Shown here: positions 47,710 through 57,623 of the stretch, piece after piece | Layout of the letters: each line of letters opens with the position of its first letter | Position numbering within the stretch: position 1 is the stretch's first letter | Source: Sinonovacula constricta | Taxonomy: Eukaryota; Mollusca; Bivalvia; Cardiida; Solecurtidae | Length of the DNA: 64,000 bases | Reading direction: 5' to 3' | NCBI GenBank assembly: GCA_007844125.1 | Contig: CM017563.1 | Span: 35,176,369 to 35,240,368, forward strand | The notes under the pieces: model-generated | What the model was told of the DNA's origin: nothing | What the model saw: the letters and a program-made list of their open reading frames with translations, nothing else | Databases searched by the model: none | Position numbers and translations under genes: made by a program

Positions 47710-48045
47710 TACTAGTTATCTTTCTTTTGAAAATATGAAGCAAAAGCAGTGTGCGAGTGCCCTTTAAACAATTACACATTTTACCACAATGCTCAAGTAT
47801 CATGTCTTTATAGATGAGAAAATAATTCCAGAGAAAATATGCTATGCTGTAAAATACATGAACAAAATACGACTTTGACTAGCTTACAAAATGAAAGATA
47901 TTACATGATGTAAGGCGATTTTTTTTGACACGAGTAAAACCACATTAAAATCTAATTATAAATTACAGGTTCAAATGTGGAATGATACGCCAATATAAGC
48001 TTCGTGGAAGACAAAACAATCTGTCTGAGAAATCGTGACGCATTA
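47710..48045 (+). repeat. Paralogous segment C, matches 31740-32300 and 42790-43260
   Basis: GTGTGCGAGTGCCC, ATTCCAGAGAAAATATGCTA, CACGAGTAAAACCACATTAA, TTCAAATGTGGAATGATACG and CAATCTGTCTGAGAAATCGT are collinear with B and A. The ACAACTCGT region of A and B is missing here. Confidence 0.75.
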
Positions 48046-48410
48046 TTTCTATTTATGACTATGAATAATTACCAGTTCGTTATGTTAAAACATAACTTAA
48101 TTAAAGGTAGTAATGGGTGAGGCTTAGGATACCTTATTTATATTTCTGAAAAATGAATAATTGTCATTTCGTTATGTTAAAACATGCCTTAATTAAAGGT
48201 AGCAATGGGTGAGGCTTAGGACACTTTATTTTTTAATTCTGACAAATGAATAATTGCCAGTCCGTTATGTTAAAACATACCTTAATTAAAGGCTGCAATG
48301 GGTGGAGCTAAGGACACCTTATTTCTATTTCTGACTAAAGAATAATTGGCAGTCCGTTATGTCAAAATACACCTTAATTAAAGGCTGCAATGGATGGGGC
48401 TTAGAAAGTT
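48046..48410 (+). repeat. Tandem array, four units of about 100 bp
   Basis: Each unit has TGAATAATT-CCAG-TCGTTA, TGTTAAAACAT-CCTTAATTA, AAGGTAG/CTGCAATGGGTG and AGG-CTTAGGA-ACCTTATTT. The same unit occurs once only in A (32300-32370) and once in B (43250-43340). The expansion is therefore specific to C and gives a relative order of events. Confidence 0.88.
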
Positions 48411-49599
48411 GATGTTGCTGCAGTGTTCGTAATGGTATACGGACGAACGGCTACCATGCTCTGTGGGCTTTTAAGGTTTATAAGAAATGACAAATGCCAT
48501 ATATTTGATTTACAGTCTGTGAAAGATAATATATAAAATATAATAGTTTGACTACAATAACATGTCTAATTTGCATTTCTCTAATGATGCTACTGATATA
48601 TATTTGAAAGGGTACCTATTTACTTTTACCAATTAGATAACTTTCTTTCTTTCTCTCTCTCTATTAATATCTCACTCACTCTCTCGCTTCGTCTCTATCT
48701 CAGTTATCTCACTTTTCTCACCCTCTCGTCGCCCTCCATATCTGTAGCTCTATATCTCTCGTAATTGTTTTGTTTTTGGCTGTGGGTAATTGTTTCGTCG
48801 ACAGTCTCCAACGATGATGTTCATCTCGCCTAAATGCAACAATGACAGTAATGTTTTAAATCACATCGGTTCTGTTTTACTTAGATAATGTTTACGTCTA
48901 TCGTATGTATACTTTTTTACATTCTTATTAAATTGTCTGGTTTACACCGTTTCTCTTTGAGCAAGTATCCTTATGAAGTGCGACTATATAAAGAGTCACT
49001 TAACCTGGTTTAAATCACTTCAGTCCGTCCTTTCGCTTACTTTTCGGTAATTCTTGGTTTCGATATGTGTTTAAAATCTCCGTGCCTGTCACTTTATTTT
49101 ATTTGCATGCAAGTACCTTTGTCTAGTTATATTCAAAATATAAAGATATGTAATAATATATACAAACTATTCATAAAATTGTACTACACAGTATGTTGCC
49201 CATTACTTTCGATGATTCAGTGACAATAAGTGTTTGGTTTCTGTTATTCTCTGCGTTTTTCTTCTTTCTTTTAACATGTTTAATCTTGTTCTCTTCTAAA
49301 CATTTAATTCAGTTAATTGTTTTTTCTTCAGATTAGCTAGTTTATGGAATATGCAACAACTCAAGTGAACTCCATTCAGAAATATCAAGGATGCTGAACT
49401 TGTCATTTCAAAGAAAGAACGTCACTTTAGGAATGTCCGATTTGCACCCATAAATAATAACTAAGATTTTGTAAAAGTATCATTTTGACTCATTGTTCTT
49501 CTTTGCAATGTGAAATTATTTAAACCGTTTGCATAATTTGATATGTCTCTACATTATATATGTGTTCTTGGCATTTGTCAAACCATACGAGAGTTGTTT
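48411..49599 (+). repeat. Paralogous segment C continued, with short CT tract at 48640-48740
   Basis: The CT-rich stretch (TTCTTTCTTTCTCTCTCTCT) corresponds to those in A and B. CAGTAATGTTTTAAATCACA, TCGGTTCTGTTTTACTTAGA, GCAACAACTCAAGTGAACTC, CATTCAGAAATATCAAGGAT and CTTGGCATTTGTCAAACCAT follow the order of A. No gene is seen. Confidence 0.7.
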
Positions 49600-49950
49600 T
49601 GTAATATTATTATCGCCGCGCATGAGCCCGGAGTCTATATGAAATCGTTCCTGGAAAAGTAATATGGATGGCGCCATGATGTTCTATAAACAAATGAAGT
49701 GCGGTTCTTTCGTGCATTGAATTTCGGTTATTATTCAACTTTGGTGACTATTAGACATAAATTAGACTGTAGTTTAAAATGTTGCTTCATTATTACCTAT
49801 CATTAGATACTGTTATTTTCCATATGTGTATGTATGATTTGTTTAATTAAAATTGCATTTTTTTTCGACGATGTACTATGTACAAGTCAAATGTTATGCT
49901 CTATTCTGTTGTTTGTATTCGTAACTTTACTCATTCGTCCAAAAATATAT
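49600..49950 (+). repeat. Paralogous segment matching 56690-56965
   Basis: TCGTGCATTGAATTTCGGTT, ATTATTCAACTTTGGTGACT, GTAGTTTAAAATGTTGC, CATATGTGTATGTATGATTT and ATTCTGTTGTTTGT occur at 56757-56955 with few changes. The identity is visibly higher than in most other blocks. No gene is seen. Confidence 0.8.
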
Positions 49951-50224
49951 TTAGTGTATTATACCCTTCAAAGACAATATGCTGGTGTCTTAATCAGTGC
50001 TGTCAAAAGAATTTAAATATCTTTGACTTCAAAAACGGAACGTAAGGTTCACAAATAAGACGCCATTAAATCATGTTACTGCGTCTTGTATTCACGAAAG
50101 CTTGCAAGTTGACCTCATAAAGTAGCCTAACTACGGTGGAAAGACCTGTGCTACATATTAACAGTAACATATTCAGCCGCTGTGTCTACCTTATACACAT
50201 TCCGAATAAAACGTTATCGTGCGT
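49951..50224. other. Non-coding DNA before the retroelement remnant
   Basis: No feature was recognised. More decayed integrase sequence could lie here, but no motif is readable. Confidence 0.4.
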
Positions 50225-51600
50225 TTCAGACATATTTACTAAGATATTAAATTAATTTGGCAAACCAGAAATTGTTGAGACTGATCAAGGTAAAAGTTCC
50301 AGGGGGAAATTGCATTAAAAACCTTCTCAATAAAATGAATATCTGTCATATTAAAAGCAGGCACTACCACCTAAATCTCAAGGTCAAATTGAAAGAATGC
50401 ACATAAAACTTTTTAAAAAATGTTTTATTATCTTAGGAATAAGAATAATTCTACCCCCCACCCCCACCCCAGTGATATACCGGAGAGAGCATTTGCAGCT
50501 ACAAAAAATACTACAACGCCAAAACTCAATGTAACAGACAGTGTTCAAATGAAAATTAACAAGGGGGGGGGGTTGTTATTATTGATTATTGACACAATCT
50601 AGAAAGGGGATTTTTCTAACACTTTTTAATCAGGAAGATGGCATCATGTTTCTGATCCATCAGACAATGTTTATTCGAATAAAAAACTCAGCGAAGAACA
50701 AAGTACAGTTGTACAAAAACTTTAGAAAGTAATCTAGGTGAAATCTAGTCCGTATTTAGATTTGAAATATCATACAATCCACCAGTACATGGTAGCTGCC
50801 AATTTCCAGCTCTAAGTGACCACTTGAAACAACTAGGTATTTTAGGTCAGCAAACAATATCCACCTTGAAGTTGTAGAGTATTTACAACTGTACCCACAC
50901 CAGCACAATGGCAATGTTCAGTAGGGGTACAGAATAGATATACCTAGATATCAGTACTAACAGGAAATGTTACTCTATAATACATATGGATCAGAATATA
51001 TGACAAAGTTCTATGATCATTGCAACATATACCAAAACTGGAAAAGCGCATGACAAAAGTATTCAAATGCAAGCCAAATGTATAAGTAAAAACAAGTATT
51101 TAATGAGTCATTTAACAAAAGGAGCAAAACCGTTAGTTACCGTCTTGGAAATTTGGGTGCTTACGCTGGTTTAACAGAGCTCTAACCTCGCACTTCCTGG
51201 TGGGTTTTTCAAATGCAAACAATGAAATAAAAACCGATCTGTTTGAATAAAACATGTCCAAGCGCTGACGTTTTCTTTGATAATTTAGACTAAAGTAGTG
51301 ACGTCATTGAACAATAATATCCGCATATAGTTTAAAAACTGTTGATTGTAAATAAAATTAACTTTTCGAATCAAGAAAAAAAAAGAAGAAAAAAACACAC
51401 ATTACTTTACATACTGTTTCAGAAATATTTAACATACAAGTTCCAGTTGTATCGACTGTTAATCATGACACCAATTTGATCACTCCATCAGGTGTGCCAA
51501 ATTTTACTGAGGATATGCCAGCCATCGTACATGGACATTATCCGGAAAACGCCATAGACCATTGTGTTTTTCTGTCATGTGATACCAGCCCATAGTATGA
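50225..51600 (+). pseudogene. Decayed retroelement polyprotein: integrase core plus OTU-type protease domain
   Basis: Reading across several frameshifts and stops, two regions are recognisable. At about 50250-50440 a retroviral-type integrase core appears: an FGKPEI...TDQG segment with the central catalytic Asp context, then a SQGQIER motif carrying the catalytic Glu, followed by a basic helix. At about 50775-51010 and again at 51425-51590 the order matches an OTU cysteine-protease domain. A PPVHGSCQF segment has the nucleophile Cys, but His stands where the family has Asp before Gly. A LEVVEYLQ-like helix, an NTYG turn and, near the end, a strand-turn series IQVPVV...HGHYPENAIDHCVFL follow. 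An R1 repeat (51093-51345) splits the OTU part. No LTRs, reverse transcriptase or gag were found. Integrase-OTU proteins are known in animal retroelements; the exact clade is not determined. Confidence 0.72.
51093..51345 (-). repeat. R1 interspersed repeat inserted in the OTU remnant
   Basis: In reverse complement it reads GACGTCACTACTTTAG, GTCAGCGCTTGGACATG, AGGAAGTGCGAGGTTAGAGC, TGTTAAACCAGCGTAAGCAC and TTGTTAAATGACTCATT. The OTU-like frame stops before it and resumes after it, so R1 inserted after the protease gene was in place, perhaps when it was already decaying. Confidence 0.8.
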
Positions 51601-53289
51601 AAATATCAACAATTACAGAAAAAATAAGCTTATTAAGTGTAATCGATTGCTAATGAAAAATGCTGTAAAGTCATTGCAGCATAATTTTGAAGAGAGCAGA
51701 ATCAGACATCTTAATGGTAAGGAAAACTATGGTAGCGCACGCAGAACAGGGACAGTAACTTATATGATGATCAATACTGTGACGCAGGGCAAGAGCAAGA
51801 AGGTACATGTAGCTGAGAAATCAACACATAACAGGGGCTACAGTGTGTCACAGAGAGCAAACAAGTTTTGCCACATGATTTTATAGAGATTAATAGAGAT
51901 TGTTTAAAATTAAACCATTAAGTCGTTTGCAGTTAGTAAATGTAAGTCGTTGCTTTAAATATGTTGTTAATTAAATAAACCCACCAGACATTTATCTAAA
52001 ACCTGAACTCTATGTAAACATAACTAAAAGTCCAATAAGTATTCGGAAAATAACACAGATTTCAGGAAAAGAAAGTTTTCTTGTTCTAAACATAAAGCAA
52101 TTGTTAAACTGGATGAATGCTTGGTAGATTATTTGCTTCCATGGCTGGTTTAAATTGTTTACAATAATTTAGGTCTTTTACAAATATCAAAAGTAATTAC
52201 AAAATATATATGTTTCTTTTGAATACTTCATGGACATATTTCCTTTATAGATTTAATGACTTGTCTTTTGTTGAATTGTTTTATCATGTATATACCCTCG
52301 ATAAAACATAATTTACTTTTGTAGTGTTAAATTGTCAAATTGTGTACAACACCACTGGTAATAACATACAAATGTATATATACGCCTTATTACACGACAC
52401 AACACTGTTGTTTGTAGAATTGTGGCAATGTTAATATATTAAGAACATCATACTGTATCTTCAGTTTATTAGCTATAGTTTTTTCGACATAACAAAAATA
52501 AGATGCTGTTTCATTTCCCTTTTGTGTATCAGTGGCAGTTCTAGTTATTATTAGATCTAGCTCAAAAATGACAATGAAACTTGGCGGTGACATTTAGACA
52601 ACAGTTGTAATGTAACATTAATGTAACAGCGTGGTTCTGGGGACTGTTTGTCAAATCTGGCAAATACCGGTTGAGGTGTGGTACAATGTATATATAGATA
52701 TGTGTTAATACTGTTCGAGAGATGGCGTTCATGTGTATTATCTTAATAAACAAAATCATTCCCTTACGTTTTATCTTTTTACTTTTTATTCATCTAACCT
52801 CAGCCATGCAGTATTTACTTAATCATCGTTATCACAACCATCATCAGAAAATGCATACACGAAAGAGAAAGTGTGTATTTGATTTAAGAAAAAATTATAC
52901 AAATAGAAGCAAATTACAAGCAGTTTTTGATTTTTATCTTTAATTAGTGTTAGATAATCATTAGGACATTGTTTGGAGGATAAATGATATAAGGGTGAGA
53001 GGTAAAATGATTTTGTTTTGTTTTTCACATTCGGATCGTTGTCAATTAACTTGAAAATTAGTAGATGTATCTATTCCGACATTTTTGTTTACCAAGTGCA
53101 CACTTCCTTTTTCGTAATGTACACTGTTTCAGCATATTTATTATGACAAATAATATTAGTATTAATACTAATGATTTGTTAAGAGACTTTCTGCGCTCGG
53201 TTGATTCCTGAATATACATATGACAACAGAACATTGCCACTACATGTACATAAAGGTTACGCGATCGTTTAGCCATAAAAAAGAACGGC
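51601..53289. other. AT-rich non-coding DNA, no feature seen
   Basis: The 79-residue frame at 51647-51886 follows the OTU remnant and is basic and polar, but has no recognised motif; it may be more of the same element. Nothing was recognised in the remainder. Confidence 0.45.
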
Positions 53290-53460
53290 GAATGATTTAT
53301 CATAACGCACGAGTCATTGGCAATTCCACTCACTTGTATCCAGCTGATAATGAGATATTCTGCTGAGGAAATATTGGACGACACGCAGGGGCTTAACACT
53401 ACACGGATACTGTCTAACACGGTGTCGGCTATAAGTTAAACTATGACGTCAGTACCACAG
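53290..53460 (+). repeat. Paralogous patch matching 47450-47585 and 36725-36775
   Basis: Shared strings are GATAATGAGATATTC, GACGACACGCAGGGGCTTAA, ACACGGATACTGTCTAACAC and GGTGTCGGCTATAAG. This is the fourth unit of the second block set; the MITE, SINE S3 and SINE S2 copies lie to its right. Confidence 0.65.
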
Positions 53461-53542
53461 TATGACTAATAGCAGGATTTAGAGAAATCGGCCATTTTGT
53501 CTGGCACCCAGCATTGAAAACAAAAATGATTATCCCAGTAAA
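53461..53542. other. Short spacer
   Basis: No feature. Confidence 0.4.
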
Positions 53543-53850
53543 ATCGGAACACCTCGGATAATTCACGAATAATCTCTCGGATGTATGTAGGTAGTTGGAT
53601 CAACGCGGTCATTTCCCTAAATGGGACTACTTTTGAGACAGATGTCAAAACAAAGATGGCAGCACGAGAGACAGCTCACTACAGTACGATGCCTGTAAAA
53701 CTTCAAATTTGTGACGGCTTCAAATTTGAATCATCCAATTTTAATTTACCCAGCGCAGCAGACACGCAGCTGTCAAACGATGGCATTGTTTATGTTTTGT
53801 GCGAACTACATTTTAGGCATATTCTTCTTCCGACTTCCGGCGAAATTAAG
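53543..53850 (+). mobile_element. MITE-like element, 3'-truncated copy
   Basis: It starts with ATCGGAACACCTCGGATAAT, then AATCTCTCGGATG, and continues through GACAGATGTCAAAAC, AAGATGGCAGCACGAG, GACAGCTCACTACAGTACGA, TCATCCAATTTTAATTTACC, AGCGCAGCAGACACGCAGCT and TCTTCTTCCGACTTCCGGCG, where similarity stops. The right inverted end is missing. A 114-residue frame crosses the element but the same element elsewhere does not keep it. Confidence 0.82.
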
Positions 53851-54551
53851 AATTACCAGTTAAATAAAACATTATTATATCACTCTGGACAACAATACAA
53901 ACTTTGGTTAATCAGTTTCACTTAGTGTCCCAGTGGAGGTACTTACAGATTACTGATTACAAAAATGTTTAAAGGCGAAATAAGGATGAAAAGAAAATAT
54001 GTCAATGTCGGTGTATAATCGTATTTTATTTAAATTGTGGTTATATAAAAATAACAGTTTTACGCGCCAATCGTGATGTATTACAATCATACACCGAAAT
54101 CGACAAATACCCCAAATATCTTATTTGCTTGCAAGAAATTGCAAAGCAAACTGCATACATGAATATGCCGAAGGACTCTTGAAAAATGTGATAATCTTGA
54201 TTAGACAGCTTCCTACTGGACCTAAATCTACAGTTTTGCCTGTACCCGAACAAGCGGCTTACATCAAATAAGACAATAATGCTTTAGGTAGACTAATGGC
54301 TGAAACCCAGCCATTATAAACTGCTCTCTCGGATTTTTGGATTTCCAAGTTGCTATTTATAGATTAAGCGCGGCGATAATATAGACTGCATAATCAGCAA
54401 CCCTGTCTCGCTCCAATGTAGTGATGTGCTTTCTATATCCTGGAAAGCAAATCAAAAAAAAAACAGCGATCAAAACACATTAGTGTTTTTACGGGTGTAT
54501 AGGACATTTTGATAACTCTGAACACTGTGGTGTATGATGTTTACTACGTTA
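53851..54551. other. Non-coding DNA, no feature seen
   Basis: The 70-residue minus-strand frame at 54041-54253 lacks a recognised motif. No repeat was recognised. Confidence 0.45.
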
Positions 54552-54926
54552 ATCAGAACACCTCGGATAAGTCACGAATCATCTCTCGGATGAATGTAGG
54601 TAGTCGGATCACCTCGGCCATTGCCCTAAATGGAACTGCTTTTGTGACAGACGTCAAAAAAGAGATGGCAGCTCGGATGACAGCTCATACTTCACTTTAT
54701 GGTGGCTTCGAATTTAAATCATCCAATTTTAATTTACCCAGCGCAGCAGACACGCAGCTGTCAAAAGGATGGCGTTGTTTCTATTTTGTGCGAACTACAG
54801 TTTAGGCATATTCTTCTTCCGACTTCTGGCAAATAAAACGATCGTGTTTTCAGTAAGTATCATTGCACCAAATACATCCGAGGGATGATTGTCCCGAGGA
54901 CGGAATTACCCGAGGAGTTCCGATTG
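54552..54926 (+). mobile_element. MITE-like element, complete copy
   Basis: The left end reads ATCAGAACACCTCGGATAAG and the right end is CCGAGGACGGAATTACCCGA, then GGAGTTCCGATTG. The interior has a deletion relative to 53543 (the ACTACAGTACGA part) but keeps AGCGCAGCAGACACGCAGCT and CGATCGTGTTTTCAGTA-like sequence. With 38284-38661 it defines a family of about 375 bp with roughly 45-bp imperfect terminal inverted repeats and no protein. Confidence 0.85.
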
Positions 54927-54990
54927 ATCCCAGTAAATACATCAACACATATAGAGTGATCAGTTGATCTATCATAGTAAGAATCTGATT
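54927..54990. other. Short spacer
   Basis: No feature. Confidence 0.4.
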
Positions 54991-55230
54991 AGGGGCGCCT
55001 ATGGCGTAGTGATAGAGACGCCGATTTGTATCTCTCCTGACTATTTAGCCTCTCAACGCCTTGGCTTGAGCCGCGTTTGGGGCGAATGTCTTATTGTACA
55101 TGTATGAAGGTTTTCCTGTTAACATGCGGTGCACCGGTGGTTTGCCAAGACATTTATCTCGTTTCTCCATCCACTAAATTAGCTGAACGTCGCTATGGTG
55201 ATCATAATTGATCGCAAACAACAACAAGTA
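54991..55230 (+). mobile_element. SINE S3 copy
   Basis: Head-like GCCTATGGCGTAGTGATAGA is followed by GCCGCGTTTGGGGCGAATGT, AAGGTTTTCCTGTTAACATG, CGGTGCACCGGTGGTTTGCC, GAACGTCGCTATGGTGATCA and a CAAACAACAACAA tail. GGCGTAGTGATAGA resembles a box A; the expected box B is decayed (GGCTTGAGCC). It matches 8897-9062, 59869-60035 and 62640-62880. Confidence 0.78.
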
Positions 55231-55339
55231 TTAGATTACGTTTAACAAATGGCTTCAACTTTAAACAATAATAAAATAGCATTTTGTGATTAAAGTCGAT
55301 ATACACATGCCTGGCATATTGCTTTAATTAATATATAAC
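55231..55339. other. Spacer
   Basis: No feature. Confidence 0.4.
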
Positions 55340-55520
55340 TGTTTTTTAAAGCTTGTTGTTTTAACAAACCACAATTCTCAAAAGCACAAAATTTATCCGA
55401 CGTTTCAAGTTTTTCAAGTTCAAAATATGTAAACATAAGTTATTCCTCGATGTAAATGCTTGAAAAAGGGGAGTTTAACCCTTCGAAATGTCGGATAAAT
55501 TTTGTGCTTTTGAGATCTTT
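55340..55520. repeat. Inverted motif pair, Penelope-like terminal / hammerhead-like sequence
   Basis: A 31-base arm, TCTCAAAAGCACAAAATTTA and onward (55376-55406), is the reverse complement of 55485-55515 with one mismatch. The spacer is 78 bases. On the plus strand the second arm follows a short stem-loop (AAGGG, GAGTTTAA, CCCTT) and then CGAAATGTCGG; on the minus strand the first arm reads CTTGAAACGTCGG. A stem-loop followed by CGAAACGTCGG is a pattern I associate with ends of Penelope-like retroelements that carry hammerhead ribozyme motifs. No reverse transcriptase or GIY-YIG sequence is seen. The class assignment is an inference. Confidence 0.5.
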
Positions 55521-56188
55521 GCTTAGGCTTCTTGAGGACTTTATATCGATAAGGTTTTAACAAAAACAAGAAACGTATTCATCGATAAAGTTAAGCAGCT
55601 GCTTATAATATAATAAAGCCTAAAATTAAAAAAGTCTTAGTATTATAAGATTCGAACCTGGGATGAATTGGATGGACTAAGTCTTGGTAATAATGTCTGT
55701 TTATTATATTTCGGGACCGGTCCAATGTTTACATCTAACTGTCATCAGTATAAGTTTTTTTTATTTTGAAAGGTGGTATCCGACAGTTTTGTCTTTATTA
55801 AATATATTATAATAAAATCTGACCTCTGTTTCGTGTATTGTTACATAATGCTTGCAGAAAGAATCCTACTTTAGTCTAAACTTAGACTAGTTTAACAGTG
55901 TCTTAATTTTATTCATTATTTAAAAATCTATCAATAAAGTTAGCATTTCTGCTAAAATATACATTGACGTCACAGTGGATACCTGGATGAGCTCAAATAT
56001 AAGTAGTCACGTGGCTTTCTTAGTATAAAAATAGCTTATTGTGAAGAGTGGCTCAGACTAACTAACATGCGCTTGCATTTTCTTTAATTATTATAAGTTT
56101 TATTCAAAATTCAAATCATTAATTTATTAAAAGCTAATGCATGAGTGTATTTCTTTGATGATCAATCTCAGCATTTAAACAGTTTAGT
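55521..56188. other. AT-rich non-coding DNA, no feature seen
   Basis: A box-B-like GATTCGAACCTGGG (about 55650, minus-strand sense) is isolated. No tRNA can be folded around it by eye. Confidence 0.45.
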
Positions 56189-56499
56189 ACAAATGTATGC
56201 ACGGCTCCAGGTACGGGAGGCCCCGGGTTCGATCCCGGGCCGCGACAAACCAAAGTCGTTAAAATGGTAGTGGTATAGCTCCCTTGCTAACTCTCAAGCA
56301 AATATAAGGGTACATGTAGTTCCACGACTGGTTGGCCCGGTGTCAGGATAATGAGATTGGGTGTGGTATCATTCCAGGTGTTCACGGCATGCTATACACA
56401 GTGAAGGCAGCACTATATCTGCTTCAAGTGGACACCGTCTCCAGATAACTGAAATACTCTTGGTGGGACGATAAACCCAAAAAACAAACAAATGCATGC
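56189..56499 (+). mobile_element. SINE S2, copy with 12-bp target-site duplication
   Basis: The body, 56201-56487, has a partial head ending CCCCGGGTTCGATCCCGGGC (box B), then ACAAACCAAAGTCGTTAAAA, TTCCACGACTGGTTGGCCCG, GTGTCAGGATAATGAGATTG, GTTCACGGCATGCTATACAC and GACGATAAACCCAAAAAACA. ACAAATGTATGC and ACAAATGCATGC flank it. The box A half of the head is missing. Confidence 0.88.
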
Positions 56500-57104
56500 C
56501 ATATTATTTGTGGTCAGGTGTGGCTGGTTTTTACTATGGTACTTCTCGTATGGTTAGCCAACAATATACAAAGCAAACTTAATGTCAGAGGCCACGTGCT
56601 TTTCGGAACACCTTAAACTTTGCCAAAAAAAAAAGGAAAACGAGCCCTGAGCTTGACGAACGAGACCTGAAAGTGATTATTGCCTGTCGCCGCACATAAA
56701 AGCGCCGTCTATATGTAATCCTGCCTGAAACAGTCCTATAAATAGGTAAAATGCGGCACTTTCATGCATTGAATTTCGGTTATTATTCAACTTTGGTGAA
56801 TATACGAATTGTAGTTTAAAATGTTACTAAATCATTACCTGTAACTTAAAAGTTTTAATTTTTTATATGTGTTTGTATAATTTGTTTAAGCTGTATTTGT
56901 TACGACGTTGTTCCCTGTGCAAGTCAAATATTTTGCTATATTCTGTTGTTTGTCTTCGGCCTTTTTCCCATGCCTCCAAAGAAAAAATCGTAATTGCTTA
57001 TAAGTTTTAAACATAAACACTTGGTGGCATTGTAAATCTTATAATAATAACTAGGTTTTGCGGTTTCTTGATCGGTTCGCTGTCAGGCAAAAATGTTCCA
57101 TTGT
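56500..57104 (+). repeat. Paralogous patches matching 37.6-37.8 and 49.6-49.95 kb
   Basis: TTTACTATGGTACTTCTCGT and ATGGTTAGCC match 37629-37660. CATGCATTGAATTTCGGTTA, TTATTCAACTTTGGTGA, GTAGTTTAAAATGTTAC and TATTCTGTTGTTTGTCTTC match 49713-49925. This joins the two match sets in one unit. Confidence 0.7.
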
Positions 57105-57280
57105 TGAGCGGGGCACCGTCAGGATAATGAGACTGGGTGTGGTATCATGCCAGGTGTTCAAGGTATGTTATACACAGTGAAGGCAGCACTATATCTGCTT
57201 CAAGTGGACACCGTCGCCAGATAACTGAAATACTGTTGGTGGGACGATAAACGCCATAAACAAACAAACAAAAACGCTCT
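57105..57280 (+). mobile_element. SINE S2, 5'-truncated copy
   Basis: It starts within the body at GGCACCGTCAGGATAATGAG and continues through GTGGTATCATGCCAGGTGTT, AGCACTATATCTGCTTCAAG, TGGACACCGTCGCCAGATAA and a GACGATAAACGCC tail with AAACAAACAAACA. No target-site duplication was recognised. Confidence 0.85.
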
Positions 57281-57326
57281 CACTCAAATTTGCCTTTTTC
57301 AAGAGTTAAGCATGAACATTGTCTGT
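57281..57326. other. Spacer
   Basis: No feature. Confidence 0.4.
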
Positions 57327-57623
57327 CTCTACATATTTGGACCGGCCGCAATAGCTTAGGTGGTAGAGCGTCGGCTTGCGGATTGGGAGGTCGTTGGCCG
57401 GGTCAAACCAAAGACTTTAAAGTTGGTAGTAGTGGCTTCCCTCCTAACGCTCGGGGCTAAAGGGCAGCATTACGCCTGACTCGTCGGTGTCAGTATAATG
57501 GACCGGCCGTGTTCAGTTCCTGGGCACCTCATAAGTGCCCCTGTGCTATAATGATAGAAATGTCGCTGCGCAGTATCGGCAAAAATGCCGGTTAATCCCA
57601 ATCCCAATCCCTCTACATATTTG
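57327..57623 (+). mobile_element. SINE S1, copy 6, with perfect 13-bp target-site duplication
   Basis: The body is 57340-57610. The head ACCGGCCGCAATAGCTTAGG and GGTAGAGCGTCGGCTTGCGG is intact, but GGAGGTCG runs straight into TTGGCCGGGTCAAACC, so the box B core is deleted and this copy should be promoter-dead. The tail is AATCCCAATCCCAATCCC. CTCTACATATTTG stands at 57327-57339 and 57611-57623. Confidence 0.93.

Noticed and set aside
53581..53925. 114-residue protein in MITE copy 2 (also 98 residues at 54509-54805)
   Set aside because: The frame coincides with the MITE and is broken differently in each copy, so it is not a conserved gene.
55640..55665. tRNA fragment with GATTCGAACCTGGG
   Set aside because: Only a box-B-like string; no acceptor stem, anticodon arm or box A nearby.
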